DNA of 64,000 nt, from contig PFFG01000009.1 of the NCBI GenBank assembly GCA_002783265.1, forward strand, positions 248,001 through 312,000, written 5' to 3'. Of this stretch, positions 28,407 to 37,347 are shown in pieces (the stretch's first letter is position 1; each line of letters begins with the position of its first letter). The stretch is from Candidatus Gracilibacteria bacterium CG17_big_fil_post_rev_8_21_14_2_50_48_13 (GTDB lineage: Bacteria > Patescibacteriota > Gracilibacteria > 1-14-2-50-48-13). The position numbers were made by a program, and so were the translations under genes. The notes below the pieces were generated by a model, which saw nothing but the letters and a program-made list of their open reading frames with translations, had not been told where the DNA came from and made no database searches.

Positions 28407-29441
28407 ATGAAAGCTGTACTACTTGCTGCGGGACGAAGCACCCGAACATGGCCTATATCGAGAGACATTCCCAAACCGCTTCTTCCGATTCTCGGAACAC
28501 CCATTATTGGGTATACGATAGGTGGGCTGCGTACGGTGGTTGATGAATGGTTTATTGTGGTTGGGAACGGTGCTGATCTGGTGAAGGCCTATCTTACGGA
28601 AACCTTTCCCGATGTCACGATGCACTTTGTGGATGATGTCATGCAGGGAACGGGTAGTGCTTTGCTTCAGGTAGCCCCGATGTTAGCGGATGAATCTTTT
28701 CTCGTCCTTAATGCCGATGACTTGTATCACCCGTCGGATATTCGGGCTCTTGCTGAAAGTGCTTCCCCCAATGCGGGTCTTGCGAAAACCGTTTCTGATC
28801 CCGAGCGGTTTGGCATCTATACCCTCGAAAAGGACAAACCTGTTGCTCTTGTGGAAAAGCCAAAGAATTCCGTTTCCAAGTATGCAAATGCAGGTGCCTA
28901 TAAATTCCATACGGATATTTTTGCTCATGAACTAACCCTCTCTCCACGTGGGGAGTATGAAATTGTGGAATACATAAATTATCTCTTTTCTGAAGGACAG
29001 GAGTTTGCCTTGAGTGAGGTGCAGGGGTATTGGCTTCCTGTGACGTATCCGTGGGATGTCTTGGTGGCACAGCGGTATTTTATGTCGCAGGCGGATATTG
29101 CCTATCGCGTCGATCCGTCGGCGGAGGTCGATGACAGTGTGTTTTTAGGGAAAAATGTCTATGTGGGGAAAGGCTGCCGTATTGGTGCGGAGGTGGAGCT
29201 GGAAAATGTCTGTTTGATGGACGGAGTTCACGTAGGTGATTACGTGCGGCTGCACGACTGCGTGCTCGCTCCTGGCGTCACGGTCAAATCGGACACATTG
29301 GTCACACCAAAGGCGGGTGAGCATCTCCTGCCTATTGCAGCAAAAGAGCCCGTGCTCATAACGCCGCAATTTTCGGGGGCCTTTGTTGCGAATAACGAAA
29401 CCTTGGAAGGGTATGTGGATGGACCAATATTTATCGGATAG
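28407..29441 (+). CDS. Sugar-1-phosphate nucleotidyltransferase with left-handed beta-helix tail
   Basis: The protein has 344 residues. The N-terminal Rossmann-like transferase domain has AAGRSTRTWPISRDIPKPLLPI (variant of GxGTRxxPxTxxxPKP, with Ser for the usual Gly), LNADDLY (metal-binding Asp) and VEKPKN. The C-terminal region from about 230 shows hexapeptide-type repeats (VFLGKNVYVGKGCRIGAEVELENV). The layout matches GlmU-like or archaeal-type bifunctional enzymes that make NDP-sugars; the exact sugar and nucleotide cannot be told from sequence. The gene 9 bp downstream encodes an EVE protein. Confidence 0.85.
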   Translation: MKAVLLAAGRSTRTWPISRDIPKPLLPILGTPIIGYTIGGLRTVVDEWFIVVGNGADLVKAYLTETFPDVTMHFVDDVMQGTGSALLQVAPMLADESFLVLNADDLYHPSDIRALAESASPNAGLAKTVSDPERFGIYTLEKDKPVALVEKPKNSVSKYANAGAYKFHTDIFAHELTLSPRGEYEIVEYINYLFSEGQEFALSEVQGYWLPVTYPWDVLVAQRYFMSQADIAYRVDPSAEVDDSVFLGKNVYVGKGCRIGAEVELENVCLMDGVHVGDYVRLHDCVLAPGVTVKSDTLVTPKAGEHLLPIAAKEPVLITPQFSGAFVANNETLEGYVDGPIFIG

Positions 29442-29450
29442 CGAAATTCT

Positions 29451-29867
29451 ATGCACTACTGGATTGTAAAATCGGAACCCGATGCTTACTCCTTCGATCG
29501 TTTGATGCAGGAGGGAAAAACTATGTGGGACGGCGTCCGGAGTTATCAGGCGAGAAATAATTTACGGGCCATGAAGGTTGGGGATCAGGTTCTTTTCTAT
29601 CATTCTGTGACCGACAAAGCCCTGGTTGGCATTGCGGAAGTCGCAAAGGAAGCGTATCCGGATCCCACCGCGGAGTCGGGCGACTGGTCCGTCGTCGACC
29701 TTATTCCCGTGCGTCCTCTCCTGCGCACCATTTCGCTTGGAGAAATTAAGACAATGGAAGCGCTGAAGGACATAGCGCTCGTTCGGCAGGGGAGGCTTTC
29801 CGTCATACCACTGACAAAGGCTCAATTTGGTCTCCTCTGCTCCTTAGAAAATACTAAAGGACAATAA
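29451..29867 (+). CDS. EVE domain protein
   Basis: A 138-residue protein of the EVE/thymocyte-nuclear-protein-1 family: it begins MHYWIVKSEPDAYSFDRL, then WDGVRSYQARNNLRAMKVGDQVLFYHS, and ends LTKAQFGLLC. EVE domains belong to the PUA-like fold and are thought to bind modified bases in nucleic acids. It follows the nucleotidyltransferase by 9 bp, probably in the same transcript. Confidence 0.93.
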   Translation: MHYWIVKSEPDAYSFDRLMQEGKTMWDGVRSYQARNNLRAMKVGDQVLFYHSVTDKALVGIAEVAKEAYPDPTAESGDWSVVDLIPVRPLLRTISLGEIKTMEALKDIALVRQGRLSVIPLTKAQFGLLCSLENTKGQ

Positions 29868-29904
29868 TTTAAAAAAGTGTCCTGTTCTTCTTTCCCTTCC
29901 GAGG

Positions 29905-29922
29905 GCCACGTGGCGGTATAAT
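29905..29922 (+). promoter_or_regulatory. Promoter -10 box with overlapping palindrome, start of small RNA unit
   Basis: A consensus TATAAT (29917-29922) is preceded two bases upstream by the perfect 10-bp palindrome GCCACGTGGC (29905-29914). No good -35 box is present, so the palindrome could be an activator or repressor site. Confidence 0.5.
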
Positions 29923-29927
29923 ACTAG

Positions 29928-30006
29928 GAAGGTTCAGCCAGACCTTCAGCTACTGGAAAATGGAAATAAGAAACCCTGACGCGAGAGAACGTTGGGGTTT
30001 TTTGTT
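29928..30006 (+). ncRNA. Candidate small RNA of about 80 nt
   Basis: The unit starts at the expected distance from TATAAT. Stem 1 is GAAGGT/ACCTTC (29928-29933 with 29942-29947). Its loop contains CCAG, which can pair with CTGG just downstream to make a pseudoknot. A 10-bp terminator stem with two G-T pairs (29972-29981 with 29990-29999) is followed by a T run. A new promoter follows at once, so this is separate from the gene at 30060. No known family recognised. Confidence 0.5.
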
Positions 30007-30034
30007 GTTTTCGATACAAGCTGCGACGTATACT
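30005..30034 (+). promoter_or_regulatory. Promoter of the gene pair at 30060
   Basis: TTGTTT (30005-30010), an 18-bp spacer and TATACT (30029-30034). The predicted leader is about 19 nt. Confidence 0.6.
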
Positions 30035-30059
30035 GTGGGGGATTTCTTTGCTCGAATGT

Positions 30060-30539
30060 ATGTATACACTTACTCATCGTCAGATTCTCTGGATTTGCGG
30101 AGGCATTGGTCTTCTTGCCATGATCGTCTGGACTTTTCTTCTCTTTCGCTCTGTGCCGGAGGTCACCACACTACCTGATATTGTGACAGCTGGGCGTCCA
30201 ACCATAACCTATGACGATGCGTCCTTTATTCAAGAGCACCCGGAACAATTTCTCGCACAAATGCTCCCCCTCTTAGGCACGCTGGAGGCAGCTGTCACCG
30301 CAGAGGATGAAGAAAACGTTCAGGCTACAGCAACGATTCTTCGTGGATCGCTTCTGCGATGGCGCGATGCACTTCCGGTAACTCTGAAATCGGTAGCTGG
30401 CCGATATATTGAGGCACTGGATCGTCTTGTACAGGACAAGGCCGCCCTTGCGCGTGCCGGGCAAATACAGGTGCTGCGAGAAATACAAACACTGGCCCTC
30501 GAGCAGCAGCGCACATCTCTTCAAACCCTTTCTCAATAA
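30060..30539 (+). CDS. Membrane-anchored protein of unknown function
   Basis: The protein has 159 residues from the ATG at 30060; an in-frame TTG at 30048 is less likely. One transmembrane helix lies at about 9-29 (ILWICGGIGLLAMIVWTFLLF), followed by an extracytoplasmic helical domain rich in Ala, Leu and Glu. No family recognised. It is 5 bp upstream of the DUF2130 gene and likely cotranscribed. Confidence 0.7.
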   Translation: MYTLTHRQILWICGGIGLLAMIVWTFLLFRSVPEVTTLPDIVTAGRPTITYDDASFIQEHPEQFLAQMLPLLGTLEAAVTAEDEENVQATATILRGSLLRWRDALPVTLKSVAGRYIEALDRLVQDKAALARAGQIQVLREIQTLALEQQRTSLQTLSQ

Positions 30540-30544
30540 TCCTC

Positions 30545-31738
30545 ATGTCGAAACAACTTTCCATAACCTGTATTCACTGTCACCAAAGTTTTGAACTGAC
30601 GGATGCGCTAACGGATCAAATTCGCGGCACGATGCAAAGTGAGCTCACTAAGGAGTATGAAGCGCGTCTTGTTGCCGAGCGCGACGCCTACGAAAAGCGC
30701 CTTCTGGAAGAAAAAAAGACGCTCTGGGTGACGGCTCAACAAAAGGCCAACGAAAAGGCAGAAACAGAGCTGCGCGACCTCAAAGAACAGGCTCTGGAGA
30801 AGGAGAAGAAACTCATGGAAGCACAAAAACATGAACTGGAGCTGAGAAAACAGGCCAGGGAACTGGAGGAAAAATCCAAGAATATGCAGCTGGAAATGGA
30901 GCGAAAACTGGATGAAGAGCGAAAGCTTATTAGCCAAAAAATGCAGGCGGATGTGGAACAGCAGTTTGCCCGGAAAATGATGGAGAAAGACCAGCAAATG
31001 GAACAACTCAAAAAGACGATCGATGATTTGAAACGCAAGACAGATCAAGGGTCTATGCAACTGCAGGGGGACGCGCAGGAAGCTAATTTAAAGGCCTCTC
31101 TCGAAGCGGCTTTCCCCATGGATGTGGTGACAGATGTCCCGACGGGCATTAAGGGGGGCGACCTCATACAGACCGTGCGTAGCTCCTTTGGTGAGGATGC
31201 GGGAGTGATCTTGTGGGAATCAAAAAATACGAAAAACTGGAATGCGGAATGGCTCAAAAAGCTGAAGGGTGATCAACTTCTGGCGAAGGCAGATATCTGT
31301 ATTATCGCTTCTACTGTGCTTCCTGAAGGTATGAAAGGCTTTGGGCACGTGGACGGTGTCTGGATTGTGGATGTTACGTACGCCGTGGCCTTTGCGGTGA
31401 ATATTCGCTATCACCTGGTGGAAATGGCGAGAGCGCAGCGATCTCTTGTGGGGCGCGATGAAAAAATGGAAATGCTCTATCAGTATTTATCCGGGAATCA
31501 GTTTAAGAGTCGTGTGGAAAATATTGTGAGCGCCTTCCGCAGTATGAAAGAAGATTTGGAAAAGGAAAAACGTGCCTTCGAGCGCATGTGGAGCAAACGG
31601 GATAAGGAAATTGAGCGTGTCATTTCCAATACCACGGGCATGTATGGCGACATGCAGGGGATTATTGGCGCCAGTTTGCCGAGTATTCCCTATTTGGAGC
31701 TGGAGGAACCGGATCTTGATGAGCTTGGTGAAGAGTAG
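30545..31738 (+). CDS. DUF2130 family coiled-coil protein
   Basis: The protein has 397 residues. It begins with CIHCHQSFELTDALTDQI, a zinc-ribbon-like start, followed by a long coiled coil at about 45-180 rich in Glu, Lys and Gln. The C-terminal domain has the DUF2130 hallmarks: KGGDLIQTV, ILWESKNTKNW, WIVDVTYAVAFAVNIRYHLVEM. DUF2130 proteins have no firm function; the fold of the C-terminal part has been compared with nucleases. It lies just upstream of the convergent tRNA-Tyr/Thr genes. Confidence 0.88.
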   Translation: MSKQLSITCIHCHQSFELTDALTDQIRGTMQSELTKEYEARLVAERDAYEKRLLEEKKTLWVTAQQKANEKAETELRDLKEQALEKEKKLMEAQKHELELRKQARELEEKSKNMQLEMERKLDEERKLISQKMQADVEQQFARKMMEKDQQMEQLKKTIDDLKRKTDQGSMQLQGDAQEANLKASLEAAFPMDVVTDVPTGIKGGDLIQTVRSSFGEDAGVILWESKNTKNWNAEWLKKLKGDQLLAKADICIIASTVLPEGMKGFGHVDGVWIVDVTYAVAFAVNIRYHLVEMARAQRSLVGRDEKMEMLYQYLSGNQFKSRVENIVSAFRSMKEDLEKEKRAFERMWSKRDKEIERVISNTTGMYGDMQGIIGASLPSIPYLELEEPDLDELGEE

Positions 31739-31818
31739 AGAGGGATTTGCCTACCTCTCTGTACGTTTTGCATAACAAAAAAACGCCAGCTCGAGGTGGA
31801 CGGTGCGTAATAGTTGTA

Positions 31819-31904
31819 TGGTGGGCAGAGAGGGATTCGAACCCCCGAAGGCGTAAGCCAGCGGATTTACAGTCCGCCCCATTTGACCACTCTGGTATCT
31901 GCCC
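31819..31904 (-). tRNA. tRNA-Tyr (GTA), CCA encoded
   Basis: The minus strand begins GGGCAGATACC. The anticodon loop is CTGTAAA with anticodon GTA, with a long variable arm (class II) and a T arm GGGTTCGAATCCC. It ends with discriminator A and an encoded CCA at 31819-31821. Confidence 0.96.
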
Positions 31905-31907
31905 AAA

Positions 31908-31983
31908 TGGAGCCGCTTATCGGATTCGAACCGATGACCTACTGTTTACAAGACAGTAGCTCTACCAGCTGAGCTAAAGCGGC
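31908..31983 (-). tRNA. tRNA-Thr (TGT), CCA encoded
   Basis: The minus strand begins GCCGCTTTAGCTCAGCTGG, with anticodon TGT within CTTGTAA and a normal T arm. It ends with discriminator T and an encoded CCA. It lies 3 bp upstream of tRNA-Tyr, so the two are one transcript. Confidence 0.96.
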
Positions 31984-32139
31984 CCGCAATTGCTTCGTTT
32001 GCACAAAGCGCGGATATCTTAGAAGATGCCCTGCGTCGCGTCAAGGAAAAGTAGGCTGAGGAGATAAAAAGACGCGAAAATATAGTCGATAGTATTGTTT
32101 TTTCATGCTACAATAAACTAACTTTTTCCATCTCTATCT

Positions 32140-33861
32140 ATGGATATCTTCTCGCAAATTGGTCTAGGAATTATTGCAGCTGCTGTTTTGGCGACATTGG
32201 GGTCCTTTGTTCGTCAGCCAGCAATTCTTGGGTATATTCTTGCAGGTGTCTTTCTTGGGCCAACGGTTTTTGGCGTCATACAGGATCCAGAGCTCGTGAA
32301 TACCGTATCGCATATAGGTATTATGCTGCTCTTGTTTCTCATTGGTTTGGAAATGGGCGTTGATAAACTCCGCGATATGGGCCTTGTTTCCATTGCGGCG
32401 GGCGTTGGGCAAGTGCTATTTACTGGTGTTATTGGCTTAGGGATTGCGCTCTCGCTCGGTTTTCCCTTCATTCAAAGCATGTACATTGCCGTGGCTCTGA
32501 CTTTCTCCAGTACGGTGATTGCCATTAAAATCATGTCGGAGAAACAAGAACTGGGCTCCTTACATGGGCAGATTTCCATAGGTATTCTGATTATTCAGGA
32601 TCTTCTGGCTATAGTTGCTCTTCTTATTCTTGGCGGCTTTGGGGCAGGGAGTTTTCACTTTGACCCCTCCGTGTTTGGACTGCTCTTTCTGAAAGGAGCT
32701 GGCCTTGCACTTGCTGCAGCCCTCCTCTCAAAGTTTGTCATGTCCTCTCTTTTCCGACGTATTGCGGGCTCAAACGAACTTCTGATTCTCTGCGCCATAG
32801 CCTGGTGTTTTCTCGTGGCCATCGTTGGGAAAAAAATCGGCTTTTCTATGGAAATCGGAGCCTTTATTGCCGGTGTGAGCTTGGCAAATATCCCGTATGC
32901 TGCGGAAATTAGTTCCAAAACGCGCATTATCCGCGACTTTTTTGTCACCATATTTTTTGTGGCGCTCGGGGCAAGTCTTATTTTTCAGGATATCTCGAGT
33001 CTCTTCATTCCTTTTCTCGTCTTTAGTCTTTTCGTTCTGATTGGGAATCCCCTCATTATCATGCTCATTATGCGGGTACTGAAGTACGATGTGCGCACGG
33101 GTCTTTTGACGGGACTCAATATGGCGAATATCAGTGAGTTTTCCCTCATAGTTATTGCACTTGGAGCGAGCCTTGGTCATATTGATCAGACGATCACCGC
33201 GCTGATTGCCTTTATCTGTGTGGGCACCATGACCATTTCCTCCTACATGATTACCTTTGGTGAGCAGATGTACAGGTTTTTAAAACCGTATCTGACCCCG
33301 TTTGAGGTGCAGCAACAGCGTGCACACAACTTTCAAAGTAAGGCAGGGCATATTGTTATTTTTGGCTATGGAGACAGTGGTCGAGAGATTGCCCTAAATC
33401 TCCTGCGACGTGGTGTGCAGGTAGTGGTCGTTGATCACAATAATGCTGTGTTTAAGCTCATGCAAAAAGAGGGCGTTCCATGTGTTTTTGGCAGTGTGGA
33501 AGATGAAGAAACCTTAAACCTTCTTGCTCTGGAGGGGGCACGTATGGTTATTTCGACCCTTCCACATCCCGATGATATGCATTTTGTTTTGGCGTACCTT
33601 CGACGCCTGCAAAAAAAGCCACCAGTGTTCGTGACGGCGCAAAGTGGAAAAGCGGGCCTTGGATTCTTCAACAGTGGTGCGGACTACGTGGTCGTGAAGC
33701 CCCATGTAGGTGCGAAGCTGCTGCTTGAGGCAGCAAAAGACCTTCTCCCTCCAGAAAATCTTGGACATCCGAAGAACGTCTCCCTCGCTGGGGATCGTGA
33801 TATCGATTATGCGCGTTTTGTTGAGCAGATCTCGGGATTGCGTCTGAAGGAATTACAATAA
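32140..33861 (+). CDS. Kef/CPA2-type cation:proton antiporter with RCK domain
   Basis: The protein has 573 residues. About 12 transmembrane helices cover residues 1-390, with the CPA2 segments GYILAGVFLGP, LTFSSTVIAIKIM and EIGAFIAGVSLA. The C-terminal TrkA-N/RCK domain from about 405 has the nucleotide-binding loop IVIFGYGDSGREIA and ends the first beta strand pair with VVVVDHN. Such proteins exchange K+ or Na+ for protons and are gated by nucleotide or thiol ligands. A TACAAT box at 32109-32114 lies 26 bp before the ATG. Confidence 0.92.
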   Translation: MDIFSQIGLGIIAAAVLATLGSFVRQPAILGYILAGVFLGPTVFGVIQDPELVNTVSHIGIMLLLFLIGLEMGVDKLRDMGLVSIAAGVGQVLFTGVIGLGIALSLGFPFIQSMYIAVALTFSSTVIAIKIMSEKQELGSLHGQISIGILIIQDLLAIVALLILGGFGAGSFHFDPSVFGLLFLKGAGLALAAALLSKFVMSSLFRRIAGSNELLILCAIAWCFLVAIVGKKIGFSMEIGAFIAGVSLANIPYAAEISSKTRIIRDFFVTIFFVALGASLIFQDISSLFIPFLVFSLFVLIGNPLIIMLIMRVLKYDVRTGLLTGLNMANISEFSLIVIALGASLGHIDQTITALIAFICVGTMTISSYMITFGEQMYRFLKPYLTPFEVQQQRAHNFQSKAGHIVIFGYGDSGREIALNLLRRGVQVVVVDHNNAVFKLMQKEGVPCVFGSVEDEETLNLLALEGARMVISTLPHPDDMHFVLAYLRRLQKKPPVFVTAQSGKAGLGFFNSGADYVVVKPHVGAKLLLEAAKDLLPPENLGHPKNVSLAGDRDIDYARFVEQISGLRLKELQ

Positions 33862-33926
33862 AAAACCTCTACTTGGTTGTAGAAAGAGTTTGTCTTACAT
33901 CGTTCATACTTGTATTATCCAAAACC

Positions 33927-34175
33927 CTACTCTGGTTTATTGCCAAGAGCTGCTAAGAATGCCCGGAGAGTAGGTATCTCCTCTTTAAGTTTCTTCTGAA
34001 GGCCTTCGTTGGATGCAAATAACCCAGAAAGATCTTCCGGTGTTAACTTTGACGTAGTTTCTTTTGCGAGCTGTTTTGCACGTTCAGATGTTGCGTCAGG
34101 ACTCTTTTCTTTCTTTATGCTGGGCATTTCACCCGCAGAATTCATATCAAAGTATTTCTGCATCATATGTTTCAT
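33927..34175 (-). CDS. Small hypothetical protein, 82 residues
   Basis: A short charged protein, Lys/Glu rich, with a predicted helical C-terminal half (LTPEDLSGLFASNEGLQKKLKEEIP). No family recognised. It is last in a run of three small minus-strand genes (33927-34809) that are closely spaced and probably one operon. Confidence 0.55.
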   Translation of the reverse strand: MKHMMQKYFDMNSAGEMPSIKKEKSPDATSERAKQLAKETTSKLTPEDLSGLFASNEGLQKKLKEEIPTLRAFLAALGNKPE

Positions 34176-34187
34176 GGTTTGTGGCGA

Positions 34188-34508
34188 TTAAATTTTTTGT
34201 AAAAGCTGGTCGCTGGACCATTCGTCCTTTGAGCTTTCCGATTGCTCGGCTTTCTCAAAGCTCTGAAAGTCCGCCTGGCGAACTAATCCATAGGCCTTGT
34301 TGTGGACTTCTGGGTCAGACTCAATAGCCTCTGCGAGCATTTCCTCAACGCGGGCGCGGTGTGCCTCGAGTGTCGCGAGTACTTTTTCAAGCCCCGTATC
34401 GCTAATTGCGTCCCATTTGTTCCACCAGGGCATAGCGGTAAACATGTGGGCAAGAGGTGAATGCTCCACAAGAAACAGAATTTTGTTGATGGTTGCTTGA
34501 CGGTCCAT
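34188..34508 (-). CDS. Small hypothetical protein, 106 residues
   Basis: An all-helical acidic protein (LFLVEHSPLAHMFTAMPWWNKWDAISDTGLEKVLATLEAHRA appears in pieces across residues 12-52). No domain recognised. It is 12 bp upstream of the 82-residue gene and 19 bp after the 93-residue one. It may act with its neighbours, but nothing in the sequence says how. Confidence 0.6.
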   Translation of the reverse strand: MDRQATINKILFLVEHSPLAHMFTAMPWWNKWDAISDTGLEKVLATLEAHRARVEEMLAEAIESDPEVHNKAYGLVRQADFQSFEKAEQSESSKDEWSSDQLLQKI

Positions 34509-34527
34509 ATTGCGAAAGAGCAGTAAA

Positions 34528-34809
34528 TTATTTCAAATATTTTTCGTACTCACCCTGCGTGCTGTGGCCAAAAACAACATTTTTTAGTGCTGTGCTCATC
34601 TCCTTCTCCATGCCGTTGGTAAACGCATCCCATGAAAGGGCAATGACTTCATCTCGGAGATTGTTTTCCTCAATAAATGCACGAAATTGATTGACGAGGA
34701 GCTGAATGCCGTCGCGAGACTGGTCCGAATACTCAACCATATTGGTGAGGAGTGCCGCATCAATATCCTTGAGTGCGTGTGTTTTTTCGAGGGTGTTTGT
34801 GTGTGCCAT
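34528..34809 (-). CDS. Small hypothetical protein, 93 residues
   Basis: The ATG at 34809 is preferred over an upstream in-frame start because a TATGAT box lies between them (just upstream, around 34840). The product is soluble and helical with an acidic face. No family recognised. First of the three small genes. Confidence 0.6.
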   Translation of the reverse strand: MAHTNTLEKTHALKDIDAALLTNMVEYSDQSRDGIQLLVNQFRAFIEENNLRDEVIALSWDAFTNGMEKEMSTALKNVVFGHSTQGEYEKYLK

Positions 34810-34937
34810 ACAGTGGGGAATAAATTGAAATCTTGTTATCATACCGCAAAGGGCAATTATTTGCGAGAAAAATCTTTTCCAGGCCACATATGGATGGAAA
34901 TAGCGGTGAAAAGGAAAGCGTGCTTTTGGGAAAAACC

Positions 34938-34967
34938 TTGTGTTTTTTCAAAAGAACATGGTATCAT
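34938..34967 (+). promoter_or_regulatory. Promoter of the RNase J operon
   Basis: TTGTGT (34938-34943), an 18-bp spacer and TATCAT (34962-34967). It predicts an unusually long leader of about 248 nt to the rnj ATG. Confidence 0.55.
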
Positions 34968-34973
34968 AGCAAG

Positions 34974-35221
34974 GACAAGAACCACAGATCGTGTATGATC
35001 CGTACCTGCGAGCTGGCCTACAGGCTGGATATCTACGACACGTTTTCTTTCGGAGCAATAGATTTATTTTACTGCACCAATACTCCCAGAGCGCGAGAAA
35101 TACCAACGTCAACTTAATGCGTTGGTGGCCGCGCACCGCGATACCTCTGTATAACGAGATTCGCACGGCGACAGCTATTGCCACGCCCGTTTTCTAGGAG
35201 AAGTGCACCGATACATTTTTT
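34974..35221 (+). promoter_or_regulatory. Long 5' leader of the RNase J gene
   Basis: About 248 nt without a convincing gene. Two short frames (68 and about 40 codons) overlap here but look like chance. It has several GC-rich blocks that could fold. A TAGGAG lies 27 nt before the ATG, too far to be a normal ribosome site unless the gap is looped out. Long leaders occur on other RNase genes, where they mediate feedback. Confidence 0.4.
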
Positions 35222-37345
35222 ATGAACGACAGTACAAACACGCACCCACATCATGAGGGTGCTGAGGGGGGATCTCAAGGAGGGCGCCCAGAGCGGAAGC
35301 CTTCACGAGGTTTTTTTCGGCGCCGGCCACGTCATGACGACGCACGGCCTCATGAGTCAGAAAAGCCTCATGCAGGACCACATCCGAGCATTGAATCCGT
35401 TGATATTATTGCTGCAGACACAGGTCTTGAGCCTGCAAAGGCGATGACGGAAGCAGAAACAACGGCGGCGGCCCATCCTAGCTGGGATGAAATGAATGAG
35501 AGAAAAATTCCCTACGACCCGAACAAGCGGACGGCAGGGCGACCCGTGGATACCTTAAAAACCTATTTGGAGTCAAAGGACCAGCGCGGGAGAAGAAACT
35601 ACGCAGAGCAAGCGGCGCCTCGCCGCACGAATTCCTGGGTAGACTTTTGGGAAGGAACGGGGAAAAAACCTACACGAATTATGCCCATTGGTGGTCTCGA
35701 AGAAGTAGGAGGAAACTCCATGATCATTGAGTACGATCAAGATATCTTTGTGGTGGACTGTGGTGTACTCTTTGGGGGGGACGATTTGCCCGGCGTTGAT
35801 TTCATTTTGCCGGATCTTTCCTATGTTCAGGAAAATCGCGATCGTTTTCGTGGTTTTGTGATTACACACGGACATTTGGACCATATTGGAGCACTGCCCC
35901 ATTTACTGCCTGCCTTTGATTTTCCACCAATCTACGCACCGAAGCTCGCGATTGGTCTCATGAAAAAGCATCTTGAGGAGGCGGGTCTTCTGAAGTTCGC
36001 GGAGAAAAACATTATTGAATACGATGAATTTACGCCTATAAAAATGGGATCCTTCCGTATTGAAGGATTCCGTGTCGATCACTCTCTGCCTGACTGTTTC
36101 GGCCTCTACATTCAAACACCGACTGCAAAGGTTATTCATACGGGCGATTTCCGTATAGATAAAAAGTGTATGGATGAAAAGAAGGCAGATCTCGACAAAA
36201 TTGCAGCTATTGGTGATCGTGGAGTCGATTTGCTTATGGCGGACAGTACGAATGCCCTTTTGCCAGGATGGACACCGAACGAAAAAGACGTGGTGGACAA
36301 CCTGGAGGCAGCCATTGCGGAAGCGGAAGGGCGAATTATCATTACGACCTTCTCGACACTTGTGACGCGCCTGCAAAAGATTATCAATATTGCCGAAAAA
36401 CATGGCCGCAAGGTGTATGTGAATGGTCGTAGTATGATTAATAACATTACCCTCGCCCGTGACCTTGGCTTTATCAAATTTGAGCCCGGTACGGTAAAAC
36501 GTGTCACGAAACACATGCTTGGTGTCCCGGATAACAAGGTGGTCGTGGTTACTACGGGAAGTCAGGGGGAAACCCTTGCGGGTCTTACGCGCATTGCAAA
36601 TGGCTCTCACCCCGTGCTTGCACTCAAGGAGACGGATCTTGTGATTCACTCCGCAAGTATGATTCCAAGTAATGGTATGAAGTTTTTGTCAGTGGTAAAT
36701 ATGATTGCACGAAAGGGTGCAACAGTGCGTTTTAAGCTCAATAATCCAACGAGGTATCATACATCAGGACACGCGCAGGCAGAAGATTTGAAGCTGATGA
36801 TGGAACTCACGAAGCCAAAACATGTGATGCCTCTCCATGGCGAGTACTTCATGCGTCAGGCAAATGCGCAGCTCGCTGTGAGTATGGGTGTTCCTAAGGA
36901 GAACGCTCATATGGTGGATAATGGAGACGCACTGGAAATTCTGGACGGAAAGGTGCGCAAAATTGCGAACCCGCTGAAACTGGTGGATAGTGTGGTGGAG
37001 AAGGGAACGGTTGGACAGGTGAATGATCCTGTCTTCCAGGAACGCCTTACGATGCACGAAAATGGTGTGCTTGTGGTGCTGATGAAGGTGGACAGACGTA
37101 GTCGCCGCTTGGTGTCACAACCAAAGATTATTTCTCGCGGATTTCTCTTCAAAACCGTTGCGCAGCAGCGTAGTAAGGATCTTTCTGATGTTGTGCGCAC
37201 GCGCTATGACCGTCTACTGGAAAAGTTTAGCGGGCAGAAGAAACAGAAAGATATGGTGTATGCTCTACGTGCGGATTTAACACGATGGATCACGGACAAA
37301 TACGAAAAGACGCCCATCGTTATGCCAATTTTTATTGAACAATAG
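35222..37345 (+). CDS. rnj: Ribonuclease J
   Basis: The protein has 707 residues. Residues 1-150 are a charged, low-complexity extension (Arg, His, Pro, Glu) not usual in the family. The metallo-beta-lactamase core starts at TRIMPIGGLEEVGGNSMII. Metal ligands sit in THGHLDHIG (H216, H218, D220, H221) and VDHSLPDC, followed by HTGDFRID. The beta-CASP domain has STLVTRLQ, TTGSQGE and HTSGHAQ; the C-terminal domain completes the protein. It is a 5'-3' exo- and endonuclease for mRNA decay and rRNA maturation. The DUF1858 gene follows by 2 bp. Confidence 0.96.
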   Translation: MNDSTNTHPHHEGAEGGSQGGRPERKPSRGFFRRRPRHDDARPHESEKPHAGPHPSIESVDIIAADTGLEPAKAMTEAETTAAAHPSWDEMNERKIPYDPNKRTAGRPVDTLKTYLESKDQRGRRNYAEQAAPRRTNSWVDFWEGTGKKPTRIMPIGGLEEVGGNSMIIEYDQDIFVVDCGVLFGGDDLPGVDFILPDLSYVQENRDRFRGFVITHGHLDHIGALPHLLPAFDFPPIYAPKLAIGLMKKHLEEAGLLKFAEKNIIEYDEFTPIKMGSFRIEGFRVDHSLPDCFGLYIQTPTAKVIHTGDFRIDKKCMDEKKADLDKIAAIGDRGVDLLMADSTNALLPGWTPNEKDVVDNLEAAIAEAEGRIIITTFSTLVTRLQKIINIAEKHGRKVYVNGRSMINNITLARDLGFIKFEPGTVKRVTKHMLGVPDNKVVVVTTGSQGETLAGLTRIANGSHPVLALKETDLVIHSASMIPSNGMKFLSVVNMIARKGATVRFKLNNPTRYHTSGHAQAEDLKLMMELTKPKHVMPLHGEYFMRQANAQLAVSMGVPKENAHMVDNGDALEILDGKVRKIANPLKLVDSVVEKGTVGQVNDPVFQERLTMHENGVLVVLMKVDRRSRRLVSQPKIISRGFLFKTVAQQRSKDLSDVVRTRYDRLLEKFSGQKKQKDMVYALRADLTRWITDKYEKTPIVMPIFIEQ

Positions 37346-37347
37346 CC

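Noticed and set aside
31739-31818. Hairpin AGAGAGG/CCTCTCT after the DUF2130 gene as a terminator
   Set aside because: The stem is short and the following T run is only four bases, so the call is too weak.
34991-35197. 68-codon frame in the RNase J leader, and a nearby piece reading PILPEREKYQRQLNAL in another frame
   Set aside because: The frames overlap each other, have no start signal and no recognisable domain. I treat them as chance within the leader.
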